From positions 62,001 to 126,000 of the forward strand of contig JASBNA010000006.1 of assembly GCA_038087015.1 (NCBI GenBank): a DNA stretch of 64,000 nucleotides. Direction: 5' to 3'. The notes under the pieces were generated by a model that was not told the origin of the DNA, ran no database searches, and was given only the letters and a program-made list of their open reading frames with translations. A program made the translations under genes and the position numbers. The stretch is from Cerrena zonata. Taxonomy: Eukaryota > Basidiomycota > Agaricomycetes > Polyporales > Cerrenaceae. Shown here piece by piece: positions 22,934-34,974 of this stretch (position 1 is its first letter; every line of letters begins with the position of its first letter).

Positions 22934-24176
22934 CGTATACAAGCTAATACACTCCCGACAAAGTCACAGGTATAGACTCAGATTGAAGGTAGCTATAGGT
23001 GCTCTGGACCAACAGCTTTACTGAAGGGGCAGTGCCGCTTGGTTTGACATGGGCGGTGATGTGTGAAAGATGGTATAGCCGAATAACAATAACAGATATA
23101 ATTTAGACAATTTGAGAGAGTCCCTTGAAATAGATTACGACGAGATACAAATTGGTCAACAGCCCCGTAGAAGAGTTTACTATAAGTTGCGAATATGAAT
23201 ATGGTAGTTCGACATACCATAACATTGTAAATGAGCGACGGTGCCTCATATCATTCGACTGTTTGAGCATATTTCTTGCTGTGCGCTCTGAAATAACCTC
23301 GTCATACCGCCAGTACAAGCCTCAACGAATGGTTTCAAGATCTATGTTGTGAAGGTCATGATGAAAGCGGATGCAAAGAAAGCAAGTAAATAAGCGCTTG
23401 TTATATGTCGAAGACCTAGACTAGAGTCGGAGTCACTACTAAACAACTGCCAACGACCACCTACATGACAGCTTCAAGTTAGCACAATTTGAAGATCTAG
23501 ACAACGCTAACTAATGACAAATGTGGTTGTTGTTTCCTGCGAGACAGCCTCCATTGAGTCCATTCAATCGGGAGTACTCGCAATTTTCTAGACCCTCAAG
23601 TTCCCCTTGCTTCACCATATTTGATCTCGAGCCAGGAACGATAAACGACAAAGAAAACGTTCGGTATACTTCAAGCTATCTGAGCTCTACGCTATGACCT
23701 TTAAATCACTGGTACGAACAAGCCTCAGTGCCTTATCACGAGTCGGTGCCAAGCGTTTGACATGGTGATTTCACAGGCTGAAGCTGGAACTGGGTTGGTC
23801 CCTGTTGGACTGCACCTCTCAGGATGTCTTATCGCTCCTGCGATAACCATAATTTATGCCACCAAACATTAAATCAGGAACAGAAACTGTCCTCAAGACA
23901 TATACATACGCTCCAGTCGTCGAGGGACATTTCAACCGGTCTATCACAGGCCTGCATTATAGGCTCGCCTTGATTCACACGCCGAGGCGCATCGAACAGC
24001 GAACCTTGTTGGCGTTTGGCGAGACAGCTTCTTGACAAGTGGCCCTGGTACTTATCTCCCGTCCAAAGATAAGGAATGTATGTTCGACTTCTGAGTAGCA
24101 TGCGTACGTTGCCCTCCCCAAGCTCCTCGTTTCCACCCGTACTGGCCGTTTCGTGAACTGAGACACGCCCGGGTAA
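22934..24176. other. divergent intergenic region, DUF6535 / RasGEF
   Basis: About 1.2 kb between divergent starts. Only short chance ORFs on both strands; nothing recognised. Confidence 0.35.
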
Positions 24177-27100
24177 ATGTATCACTCGTCCTCGCGAAAT
24201 GACTCAAGAACCTGGCTGCAGCAAGATACCGAACCTTATATCCCGACGTCGGTCCTTCAGCGTCCACCAGTGCATGGAGATATCGGTGTAAATGCCGCAC
24301 CCGCACCTCCCTCTAACGCTTTGTGGCAATTACAATTCGCGCAAGATGAAGTGAGGAACTCTGTGTACACAGTCTTTATGGAGGATCACTAACAATTTCT
24401 CACCACCCAGGTTCCCTATATTTATACTGAAGGTGTTGATATCGCACAAGATCTTCCGCAGGATGTGCGTGCTATCGGTGATGATGAGAACGACTTATTA
24501 CTGTCCCCGCGAGCGTATTCAAGTCATCAAAGTAGTGTTACCTCACCCATTTCTCCCCGCGAAAGTTCTCGGTCACCTCTTTCTCCGCAAACCCCCATTT
24601 CACCCTCTTGGGAACGGCATATCACCGACGACGGCCTGTCCTGTTATTTCATCGACAGAAATAATGGTCGAACTTCATGGATTCATCCCAATGATGGTGA
24701 CGCCCCACCGCCCTACACTGAAGAACATCATTCTACACCTTCCAGTCCTCAATCCTCGGCTACTTCTCCGCTAAGTAGCCTATCTATGTTCCCACCCGGC
24801 CCTCTACCACAGGTTGCATGGTCATTCCCTTCTGCTGCCGAATTCACAAGGTCGCAGACCTATACCGCTTCTGGTGTTCCCCGAGCTAGTTCCCGTCCAG
24901 TTCAGCGGCACCACTCAGCATCCGCGGCACCAGCCGCCCCTTATTCACCTCGTATGGGGCGTCCGCTGCCGTCAGTACCAGAATCTCGGCCACTTGCGCG
25001 AAATTTCCAGGTCAGGTACCAGCCTCCTTCCATTATACCCCCTCCTTCGTCTATGGTCTCGAAGAGTCATACCTTGGAAGACTTGTACGAGTCTGCGCAA
25101 GAGGAACTCGTAGCCTTAGGATCATTTGTCGAGTCTTCTCACCCTCATGAGATACTCGACCCGTGCGCAGTTGACGATCATGTCCTGGCTGTGATATCAA
25201 CTGTCCGATCATTACTTTATGTCTCTGCGTCACCCGTGGATGGTATTCCGAGCCATTTATATCCTGCTGGTCGTCGGTTAGCTCAACATGAATGTCTTCC
25301 GCAAATACAAGGTCTGCCTCCCCAAACGAAACGATTGTATTGGGATGTCATTCGAACACTCTCAAACTTGGTTTCATGTTCATTGGCTACCCAATACAAG
25401 GATGCTCTTACTTTGCAGGAGAGTGAACTTGATGTTGCGGTTGCCGAAGTACAAAGCTCCCTTTCTACTTTCGTCTCGGAAGCTCGTCATATGTCGGAAC
25501 ACACATCTGGGAGAGCGGTGAAACGCTTATACGGTGTGTTTTCCTCCGCCGGAGATGATGTAGTCCCATCTACGCGGTTCCATTCCCGTGTCTCTCGGAC
25601 TCTTGACCAACATGTCGTCACGGAACTGAAGGCGGGTGCCTCACTCGTAGAGCGAAAGATCCTAGCTTTAGTGTCGTCTTCTAACAATTCCTATCAAAGA
25701 ACAGGTAAGATACCACTGTACTTGTGATCTATCTGTGAAACTTAGCATTCATCATTTATATAGCACGTCTCAAAGTTGCCGGACACAGTATCATCGCTCG
25801 TTTATCATCGATAGTCAAATTCTTGCAAGACATCAATGTTGAGCAACATATAAACCAATGCGACGAAAGCATGGAATTTGCCCAGACAAAGGGACGACTG
25901 CTCTCACGAACCTTGACAGAGGCAATCCAATCCTTACAAGACGAAAATGCCTCGCTTTTCATGATCACACAAATGTCTTCCCGGACATCCTCGACAGACG
26001 TTGGGGAGTTGGCCAATCTTGTAGGAGCTCTTGACGTTGTTGCTTCCTCGATCCTTGGGAACCTGAACAAGGTTATCACAACGTTAGAAGGCCTAGGATC
26101 ACTGACACCGAATTTCGTGCAAGGATCCTCTCGGAACAGTGCCTCCACACTTACTCCAAGTCTTGACAGACCCGATTCTCCAACGCTATCAGAACACTGC
26201 AGGCCCTCGCCTGCTTCATCCCTCGATGGCCGACACAGACGGACCTTCACGACAGACCTGTCTGAGAACCGTCGACCTTCTACCGGAAGTAGACCTTCCA
26301 CTTCAGGCTCGAATGTCAGCGATAGTCGACGGCCTTCGGGGACTGGTATCTCATCCCCACTATCTGCTTCATTGCCGGCAGCTTCGGAGTCACAAGAGCA
26401 CGATGAGATAGTTGATATGGTTTCTGCTCTCATGAGACCACATCTCGGGATCAGAACGTCTTTGGACTCTGATAACGATGAGATTGGGTCTTCTCGATCC
26501 AATTTATTCCCCTCAGTACCATCATTGGATTTCTCTGATGACCCCTTCAGTCCAGATGAAGACATTATGGAGGTAGTCACCCCTCCATCTGCATCTACCT
26601 CGCATGTTAGTCCTGTCCGAGTTCGTGTGCCTACGCCAAGGCATACTTTAGGACCACGGTTACAGGCAGAGCTATCGAACTCATCGCTGAGTATGGCTGA
26701 TAGTAAGTCAAGGTCCCCAATTTACTTGGAATACGAATACCTGGTACTGAATGACGTTCTTGCAGACACATCACCCCCACGAGGTTCGAAGTTAATCAAA
26801 GTTCTCGGGAAGGATGCACCTAAGTATTATCTCGAGAATCTCAATGCCGACTTGAAGCCATGGTATCTACGGCTTGACTATAGTCCGTCAGATATCATGG
26901 CTGATCCTGATGGGAGTGTTCGTGCTGGGACTACGAAAGCATTGGTTCAAAGGCTTAACTTGTCATGAACACGGAGGTAAGCTGTTTTTGGTCCTTCTGG
27001 CTTGCTTCATCGTGTTCATATTGGTGCTTTTCGGCGTTAGATCCTGTGTTCGTTAAACATTTCCTCATGACGTACAAGTCGTTCATGACACTTGATGAAT

Positions 27101-28458
27101 TGTTTGGTGGCCTCGTGGAGCGGTTTTATGTGAAACCACCAGAAGCGTTGACAACCTCTGAGATGGAGCAGTGGACTAAGCTCAAGCAACGTGTTATTAG
27201 GATGCGGTAAGTGTCCAGTTTACTTTCTCATTCATGTCATACTCACAGACTTCATTATGGTAGAGTTTTGAACGTAGTGAAGACAATGCTAACCGACGAT
27301 ACTGTACTCGAGAATGAGGACCTTCATATTCTCGGACGTATGAAGGACTTCTTGTCGGAAGATGAGGTCATAGCCACGACCATCGCAAAACAACTACTAC
27401 CAACGGTGAATAGCATGGTAAGTTATCGTCAACTATCTTTCCCTTCAACGGACTCACAATTTTCTGTAGATCAAAAACGGCAAAACTCCAGTCAAGAAAG
27501 TCACACCTTTGATATCTCCGCCGTCACCCATAGTCCCTCGTTCCCGAAAGAATCTCAAATTGCTTGACATCGATTCTCTCGAGTTGGCAAGACAATTGAC
27601 GATCATGGAGTCGACCTTGTACAGGAAAATCCGACCGGCAGAATGTATGGCTAGAACTCGGCAGCAGAAACCGCAAGATGGAGACAATATAACAACTTTC
27701 ATCCAGTTCAGTAATAGAGTGCGTAGTATTATATCCCCTTTAGAGCCCGAAGCATACTGAGATAAGTATGCAGACAGTCAATTGGATCATCGAATCCGTT
27801 CTCAGCAAGTCGGACGCGAAGAAGCGTGCTAACGTTATCAAATACTTCATTAACGTCGCGGAGGTAAGCCTAAACCTTCATGTGTAGTGGTAGTATCTCA
27901 CGTTGTGGTCGTTATTGTAGCGCTGTCGGGCCATGCAGAATTTCTCTTCGACTGTAGCCATCATCTCCGCTTTGAATAACCCTGCTGTTAGGCGTTTGAA
28001 GCGTACCTGGGAACAAGTTGGATCCCGCGCATCTAGTCAATTCAGCAGTTGCGAGACTATCATGGACCCAGACCGAAACTATCACTGCTACTGGTCGGCC
28101 TTGAAAGATGCCACTCCTCCTGCGATCCCTTTCTTTGGTAAGAGATTTTTTCCCTATTTATCTCCAAATTTATCTCATTTCTTTTTTGTTTTACTCAGGT
28201 CGATATCTTTCTACTTTGACTTTCATAAACGACGGGGCAGAAGACAAGGTGTCTGGCCAGATGATCAACTTCCGGAAACGACAGAAGGCTGCGGATGTAG
28301 TTCATGATATCAAACGATGGCAGTCAAGACCGTACAACTTTCATGCCGTTGCTGTTGTTCTGGCTTTCATTGAGGGTGGGCTCACTAAATACGCAAATGG
28401 TGCGGATCTCAGTGACCAGTTCTATCGGTTGAGTTTGGAGAGAGAACCGAGGGAATGA
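24177..28458 (+). CDS. WW-domain Ras guanine nucleotide exchange factor (Cdc25 family), one-base frameshift
   Basis: Predicted ~1271-aa RasGEF that would activate Ras by GDP/GTP exchange at membranes. Exons: 24177..24350, 24411..25704, 25764..26976, 27041..27206, 27264..27417, 27470..27718, 27774..27863, 27921..28137, 28199..28458. Order of parts: a WW domain (about 125-151, from WERHITDDGLSCYF to TSWIHP), a long Ser/Pro-rich linker, RasGEF_N (ending in FVKHFLMTYKSFMTLDEL and LHILGRMKDFLSED), and the catalytic Cdc25 domain near the C-terminus (LARQLTIMES; AIISALNNPAVRRLKRTW; PFFGRYLSTLTFINDG). The exon total is one base over a multiple of three. The break is at CTTAACTTG (about 26957): KALVQRL and TCHEHGDPVF are one base out of phase, as if one A were extra. 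Either an assembly error or a truncating mutation. N-terminal extent is uncertain. Confidence 0.85.
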
Positions 28459-28648
28459 TGTTTATTGTATCTTTATGTCGTCGTCTGTGCTTTGCTTTGC
28501 CTTGTTACGATAATGTAAAACATATAATAGTTTGTCAGCCATTATGGAAAGAATGACTATCAAGTATCACAACGTTAATATGCTCGGGACACGCGGCCCG
28601 CCACGATACTCCTCACGGAGGTGTGAGAGGAGGCCTCAGGCATGGTCA

Positions 28649-30267
28649 ATGTTGCGCTTGACGGCAATCTTCCATCTTCTCCTCTTTGGCACACAACTTT
28701 GCATTTCAAAACAGGCTAAGTTTGATGTTGTCCATGAATCCCTCGTCGAATTTCAACTGCGTCATTATCATACAATAACAGCGGACGCTCAAATCTTGTT
28801 TCACGATGCACCTGAAGACCTTTCCGACTCCATTCGTCTTCCCTTGTCTCCCAACCCGTCATATACGATCAAGACTAAACGAACTACCTCTCATAAGCCA
28901 CAGTCCTACGAGGACTATTTATATGCTCGCTCACTTTCGATTCAGGGCGAACCCTATCGAGAAATTCAATGGGCGGAAGACGATATCATCGCACCAGACG
29001 TCGAGAACCGTCAGACTCTTTTAGAGTTGGCCAAGATGACCAATAATGCCTATTTGGAGCCTGGCGAAGCTGGCTGGTATGAACTGAGTGGAGAGTGGAA
29101 TGTGGTATGTCGCTACAGGACCTTATCTCGCACAATGGCCGATGTATAACCTCTATCTTAGTCATATCCTTTTGGTTGGGAGCCGGACCAGGATGGATTT
29201 CGAGGGCATGTATTTGCCACTCCAGACAACTCTACCGTTGTTCTTGCGATCAAGGGGACCTCAGCATCCTTCATCGGAGGCGGCGGACCTACGTCGAAGA
29301 AAGACAAAATCAACGACAACTTGTTATTTAGTTGTTGTTGTGCCAGGATTGACTGGACTTGGACGACTGTGTGCGACTGTTATAGAGGAGGCTGGAAATG
29401 TGACCAGAGCTGTTTAGAGAAGGCTCTGATTGACGATAGTTTATTTTACCCTATTGGAACGGTGAGTCTTGCCGTGTGATATCTTGTATGAAAAAGAAAT
29501 GTCTGATTGGCGTCGTAGAACTTGTACAATAATATTACTTACATGTATCCGGACTCCAATATCTGGATTATTGGTCATTCGCTTGGTGGAGCACTTGCTT
29601 CGCTCATAGGCATCACATTCGGTGCACCTGCAGTAACTTTCGAATCCCCGGGCGAGAGAATGGCTGCAGGACGCCTGCATGTATTGCTACCAGTGAGCAT
29701 CCTCGACCATCATGATTCATAGTCTACAACGACGACTCAATATAATTCCAACAGCCGTCTACTCAACATGTTACACATGTGTATCATACAGCAGACCCAA
29801 TAGCGATGGGAACCTGTAACGGTGTTCTTTCATCCTGCGCACTCGGCGGTTACGCCATGGAGAGCAAGTTCGTATCTTGCTCCGTCTCATTGATTCGCGA
29901 CTGAACGATGTTTCCTCAGGTGCCATTTAGGCAAATCTATCGTTTATGATACCGTTTCGAATCTCTCTTGGGCAGTCGATATTCGAACGCATACTATTGG
30001 AACTGTGATCGAGAAGTTGCTCACAGACCCATGGGCTCCGAGCGAGGATTTGGGAAGGGAAGTACCGGAGCCAGTGGCGGAAGATGACTGTGTGGTAAGC
30101 CAGCCGTTCTTTGTACGATATGCCCTTCAACCTCAATCTCATCGTGCGTACAGGAATGCTATAGTTGGGAGTTCGGCGATTTCCCGCCAACCAAGAAGAT
30201 ACAAGGAGATGTCATGTTGAATAATAGGACGTCCGCTTTCTCCAATAAATGTACGAGAGATTTCTAA
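28649..30267 (+). CDS. ATG15: autophagic lipase ATG15 (class 3 lipase)
   Basis: Predicted 443-aa vacuolar phospholipase that breaks down autophagic bodies. Exons: 28649..29104, 29162..29461, 29519..29692, 29755..29867, 29920..30094, 30154..30267 (1332 nt, in frame). It opens with a hydrophobic signal anchor ([17 protein letters not shown]), then [30 protein letters not shown], the Cys-rich block [24 protein letters not shown], the lipase elbow GHSLGG (Ser273), [17 protein letters not shown] and the C-terminal [14 protein letters not shown]. These blocks are specific to ATG15. An ATG at 28544 is also in frame, but the extra leader is unlike the family, so I chose 28649, which places the membrane segment at the very N-terminus. 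Intact. Confidence 0.92.
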
Positions 30268-30604
30268 GAGCTAGGGGTATCTTTGGAGTGTACTGGGATA
30301 TATGAGATACTATCAAACAGCCTCCACATGTCCTAAATGGGCTACATAGGTGAGAAATTGGTCGTAAACCCGCTGCATTGACTCTTGACGTCACACGACC
30401 GCCTTCCTTTATCACCCCAATATACCTCGTCCACTATGTCTATTTCTTCCATATCCTTGAATGGGTCAGCAAAGCCCTCCCTATGACCAAGCCAAGCATT
30501 GATATCCACCGCTTCCTCATTGGTTCTCTGAACATTGGACTGTTCTCCAATGCTGGCAGGATGTAGGCTTGATTGTACAGACTCCGTAATTGGAAATATG
30601 AGGC
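30268..30604. other. 3' region of ATG15
   Basis: About 340 bp between the lipase stop and the edge of the CpG-void island. Ordinary composition; no gene recognised. Confidence 0.3.
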
Positions 30605-32093
30605 GAAGTGTGTATATGAAGTCATTCATGAGGATTGAACTGATCCTAGATTAACATGAGTATATGTTTCATTTCCTAGCAATGAGAGGCTCAACATACA
30701 AATCAAATGCAGTGGGCAGTGGATTATTCATCTTTGTTTCATGAGAAGCAGTGCATCTAGAGTATTGTGTAGACACTTACCTTAAAGTATCTCAGATAAA
30801 ATAAATCAAGTCCACCCATGACAGGTAGCAAGCTATCAGCCCTGTAAATACATCATAGTAGTGATGAGATTACTAAGCTCTTACAGCAGTCCAATTAGTG
30901 CTGTTGACAATCAAAATTCAGCATTTGGCCATATATCTAGGGGATATCTATAACACTTACAGTCTTCAAGTAACATAGCAGCTAATCTGCTGCCAAGTCT
31001 GACTTCTGCAGACACTCTGTATATATAACCACACTTCCAAATGGTGATAAGTGCAGCCCAGCATTCAGTGAAAAGAAGTACAACCTTGTTTATATAAGAC
31101 ACTGCACCATTAAAGTTGAAAGTCAGAGTGGCAAATTCTGATATTGATGTGCTTACATCTAAGGAGTATCACAGATCAAAATTGAATATATAACTGTTGA
31201 ATTGATACTGACTTCAAATCCAAAACATCACTGATGTTCATGATGTCATTACATCCAGTAAGCAGCTGGAATGAGAAGCTTGTATGTCTCAAATACACAG
31301 CCTTTTGGTGAAAGATAGTTAATATTGTATGATTTATCACAGAGTTGTAGATATATGGCCTTCTTACCACATTAATTGATATGGTAATTATTATTGAAAA
31401 GACAAGGGGAGCTGTAGGAATCCATGCACCTTGAGCTATACCCCAGGTCCTTATAGCAAGAAATCCTAATATAACTAGTGAGTCTAGTGTCAGAATATAT
31501 CACAAGAAATTTATGAATACCTTGCATATTTATAAGATTGACTATACTTAGAGCCCAACTAAGATAGAACCAAATTCTACATCTTGACATATACCATCCT
31601 TAGTATGGTATCATTAATTTGATAGAACACAAATACTAAAAGTGCCATTAGACAGATAACATTCACAATACTTAACTGAAACCAGTGCTCACCTCACATA
31701 GTAACACCTTGGAAGATGCCAGGTAGACCCAAAATAATTACTATACAGACTACCCAATTAAGATAGCAGTTAAGAAGTGAAATCACAGTCCCAATGCCCC
31801 TACGACCTTGCCATATTGCTTCTACATGGATACTGAAAGTTAACATATAGGTGTGTATGTATAGGGCTATGAGAAAATGACATGATTAAATAATGACAAT
31901 ACTGAAGAATTTATGCCCTTACCAGATGCCCCAACATTCAAGTAGTTTTGCAGCTGCCTGTAAAGTGTATCAACAAATGTAAGTATATAGTACTAACATA
32001 TAAACCATACTGTGCCTGCAATGATGCCACAATATCATCCATTGTTACCTATAGAGCTCAAGTTTACTGAATGAAGTTGAAGGGCATTGAAGG
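30605..32093 (-). pseudogene. CpG-void island with a DUF6533-like membrane gene remnant
   Basis: I read every line here: no CpG at 30605..31802, and only one (31803) up to the next at 32094, while flanking DNA has several per 60 bases. The sequence is rich in TG and CA, as expected when methylated CpG decays. Gene-like pieces run on the minus strand: an ATG at 32042 (MDDIVASLQAQY), then HVEAIWQGRRGIGTVISLLN, VCIVIILGLPGIFQG, LGFLAIRTWGIAQGAWIP and AALITIWKCG. Intron-like GTAAG and GTGAG donors separate them, but I could not close a full frame. The order resembles the basidiomycete DUF6533 membrane family (E-V-x-x-IW, LFLLNRY, LRTWAIWG). It could be a relic or a heavily methylated but still readable gene. 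No terminal repeats were found. Confidence 0.45.
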
Positions 32094-32094
32094 T

Positions 32095-33258
32095 CGTTGA
32101 TGAGCAGCCTTATATACATACATTGTTCATATCCTGAAATAGAACATATCAATGCATAGCAAAACTGATATCGCTGTCAGAAACCACCTCACGTAAGCCA
32201 CGGGGTTTAAATAAAAGAACGAAGACCACAATCGATCACAGAAGTCAAACTCCTCTTCGTCCTTCAGTAATGGTAGTACGCTATCTCGCTTGATAATCCG
32301 TCATACCGGGAGAGCCATACATATCGCTCACGCTCATTTTGGAGCAATGCTATACAATCTTCGAGTTCGTTCCGCGAAATCGACATAGGGCAGGGGTTGT
32401 TATGATTCTGCGTCAGATGGTCACACACTGCTTCAGAGGGAAGCTTCTATCCTGTGCAGCAACACAGAAGTCACCCCGCTATTCACAATAGACCCGTTGT
32501 CTGTATCTGATTAAGAAGGGAGTGACAAGCGTCCTGCTGAGCATTTTGGACAGGTATCTAGATGCGCTGTCAAGGATCCAGGGCTTTGTCGAAGCTCTTC
32601 TAGTGACAAAGATAGCTATTATATGCAGAGATGTCAGAGGATACCGGTGTCAATCCAGTTACCTCCTTTCCATAGTATATGTATGCGCGAGATTTTAAAG
32701 GGTTTCCAATTGAGGCGATCTAGATCGTCGAGCAAGGTTATGAAATTATCGAATATGGGTTACTATCACTTCATGATTTCAGATAATATCCTAATCGATA
32801 TGTAGAGCATAATTAGGGTGAGTGTGACACAGTTAGACCTGGGGATGGTCAGACATATAGGATGCAAAGAGTCATTTCAACAAGTCGGAATGCGCATATA
32901 AGTATTAAAGCTGAAGACGGAACTCGAAGAGCTTGAACTGAGAACTGAGTGACAGAATCAAAAAATCGATGATAGTGGGGATAGGTTACGATCGCAGCGA
33001 GCACAGGATCCATTAAGTCAACATTCCCACGCATAGCTCTCAAAGCAACTTTGGCTCTGTTCACCATCGCAACTGATTCGTGACATAAGATTCTTATCCT
33101 GTTCTTTGACTTTCTGCTGTCATCGACTCGGGATCTCACAGTTGACTTCTACGTTGAAACTTCTCGCAGGCGAGAGTACAACTTCGTCTCCAACTTGAAC
33201 ATACACCCTTTAGACTCGTACCAATGTAAGTATTACCTCTTACCTAGCCTCTGAAGTG
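32095..33258. other. intergenic region upstream of the hypothetical protein
   Basis: About 1.2 kb with normal CpG content from 32172 on. Short ORFs only (the longest, minus 32849..33139, has no family resemblance). It should contain the promoter of the next gene. Confidence 0.3.
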
Positions 33259-34974
33259 ATGATATCTAATCCAAACATACAACTCCTTAGGCCGCTTCCA
33301 GATGAACGTCCACGACAAAGCGTTGCGAATCTCATTGGTCGGTTTGAGCAACATACCAAACGTCAGTCATTGACGCCTCCGAATGGAGTGAACATACCGA
33401 TCATCCCGAGAGCTTCGAGCTCCTTGTCTCATTCACTAGGAGACGCGGCCAAGGAGGAGATTAAGGAGAAGAGAGAGTGGCCTCCAAGGCCGAAGGCTTC
33501 ATTGGATGTGCTGGAGCAGAACAACGTGGTAGAGGACACCAAACCAACACCTCCGATCGACGCGCCAGTATCTGATCCGACACCTGAAGAACCTGTTGCG
33601 AAAGTTGCAGATGTCGTACCCACTGCAACTGTCTCAGAAGCGCACGATGTTGCACCATCGACTACCGACACTCCTATCGCTCAAGCAACATCTGGGAAAT
33701 CTTCGGTGGAACGCGTTAAGCCCGTCACCACTACGAAAACTACCATCCGTACACCCGTTACTCCTTCAAAATCCAAGCCAATTGCCACTAAAGCAACTCC
33801 TAGAGCAAGTCGAACACCAGCCAAGTCACCTCCTTCGTCGTATAACACGCTTTCGGCCTCGACGTCCACACCTGCAGCGCCTTCGCTCAAGTCTTCCGTT
33901 TCAAGCCCTGCGTCCAAGGCATCGGGGGCAGCCAGGCCAAGACCGTCTTCTAGTGTCGGTCATAGGCCTCCGATCACGCCTGTGAAGACTCCTTTGCGTT
34001 CAAAGACCCCATCTGGAATACGCCCAAAGACTCCGTCTGCCAGTACTTCGTTGCGTGCGAAGAGTCCTGGTACCACTGTGAAGACGCCGTCATCCGGCCT
34101 GTTTGCACCCACTGCTGCTTCGCTTGCTCGCGCAAGAAATGCTCCAGAGCCAACAGTTCCCGTTCGCAAGCAAACTTTAAGCACTACTGCTTCCGACAGA
34201 CTTAGCAAACCCACTGCAGCCAGTTTATCGAAGGCGAGGGCTCCGACTTTGCCTCCTCCGACTAAGGCTACGCCGAGCAAGACCCCCGTCAAGGGTTCAC
34301 CTGCTACTCGTGGCACAGGTTCCATCCGTGGACGAGGTGCGGCTCCTTCCAAAGCACGTGGCGGAGCACCGACTACTGCCAAAAGCAAGGAGCAACAAGT
34401 CGAAGCTGCCAAACATACGGAAGAAGCACCCGCTGAAGACGCAAATCCACAAATTGCTGACAATGAGCACGAAGATGTTGAACTCAGTTCCGAACACGTT
34501 CACGAAGATTCAGCGAATACCAGTGCGACTTTAGCTGACGAGCATGATGATGCTGAACATACCTCGGAGTTTACGCATGAACCTGAAGCCCATGTCGATG
34601 TTGCCGAGGAGAAGGTCTTCATTCACGACGAGCCGCTTGAAGATCCCGAACTAGATGTCCATCACGAAGATGCCGTTGCTGATGACTCGGTCGCTCACGT
34701 CTCTGAACCAGAGGAAACCGAGCCGGCTGTTGTTAATCATGCTTCTGATGCCGAGACTGAGGCCCAACCCGAGAAGGAGGAAGATAATGAGACCGACGAT
34801 ACTCACGTCGCCGAGGTCATTCCCCATAAGCAACAGGACGAACTCGACGATATCGTTAACATGCTAGAGTCGAAGCCACTTTTCTCTTCCACTCACGTAG
34901 AGAAAGATATCAAGGAACACAAAGTTGGAGAGGACAGCGATGTTGTTGCTGGAGAGATACCAGACGAAGAATAA
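33259..34974 (+). CDS. hypothetical low-complexity protein with SVANLIGRFE motif
   Basis: Predicted 571-aa single-exon protein, function unknown. The first ATG in the open frame is at 33259. The N-terminus (NPNIQLLRPLPDERPRQSVA, then NLIGRFEQHTKRQS) looks ordered and conserved; I believe similar openings occur in other Agaricomycete proteins. Residues ~90-370 are Ala/Ser/Thr/Pro/Lys-rich with many KTP/KSK-type repeats and so strongly basic, ending in an RGRG/KARGG patch. From ~375 the chain turns strongly acidic and His/Glu/Asp-rich to the stop. No enzyme domain or membrane segment is seen. The basic half might bind microtubules or nucleic acid, but that is a guess. An unseen upstream exon is possible. 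Confidence 0.6.
   Translation: MISNPNIQLLRPLPDERPRQSVANLIGRFEQHTKRQSLTPPNGVNIPIIPRASSSLSHSLGDAAKEEIKEKREWPPRPKASLDVLEQNNVVEDTKPTPPIDAPVSDPTPEEPVAKVADVVPTATVSEAHDVAPSTTDTPIAQATSGKSSVERVKPVTTTKTTIRTPVTPSKSKPIATKATPRASRTPAKSPPSSYNTLSASTSTPAAPSLKSSVSSPASKASGAARPRPSSSVGHRPPITPVKTPLRSKTPSGIRPKTPSASTSLRAKSPGTTVKTPSSGLFAPTAASLARARNAPEPTVPVRKQTLSTTASDRLSKPTAASLSKARAPTLPPPTKATPSKTPVKGSPATRGTGSIRGRGAAPSKARGGAPTTAKSKEQQVEAAKHTEEAPAEDANPQIADNEHEDVELSSEHVHEDSANTSATLADEHDDAEHTSEFTHEPEAHVDVAEEKVFIHDEPLEDPELDVHHEDAVADDSVAHVSEPEETEPAVVNHASDAETEAQPEKEEDNETDDTHVAEVIPHKQQDELDDIVNMLESKPLFSSTHVEKDIKEHKVGEDSDVVAGEIPDEE

Noticed and set aside
28532..28648. Upstream extension of ATG15 (ATG at 28544)
   Set aside because: The extra residues are unlike the family and would bury the signal anchor. 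They are treated as 5' leader.
32849..33139. A 96-codon minus-strand ORF before the hypothetical protein
   Set aside because: No family resemblance, no splice-joined continuation, and it sits in the expected promoter of the next gene.
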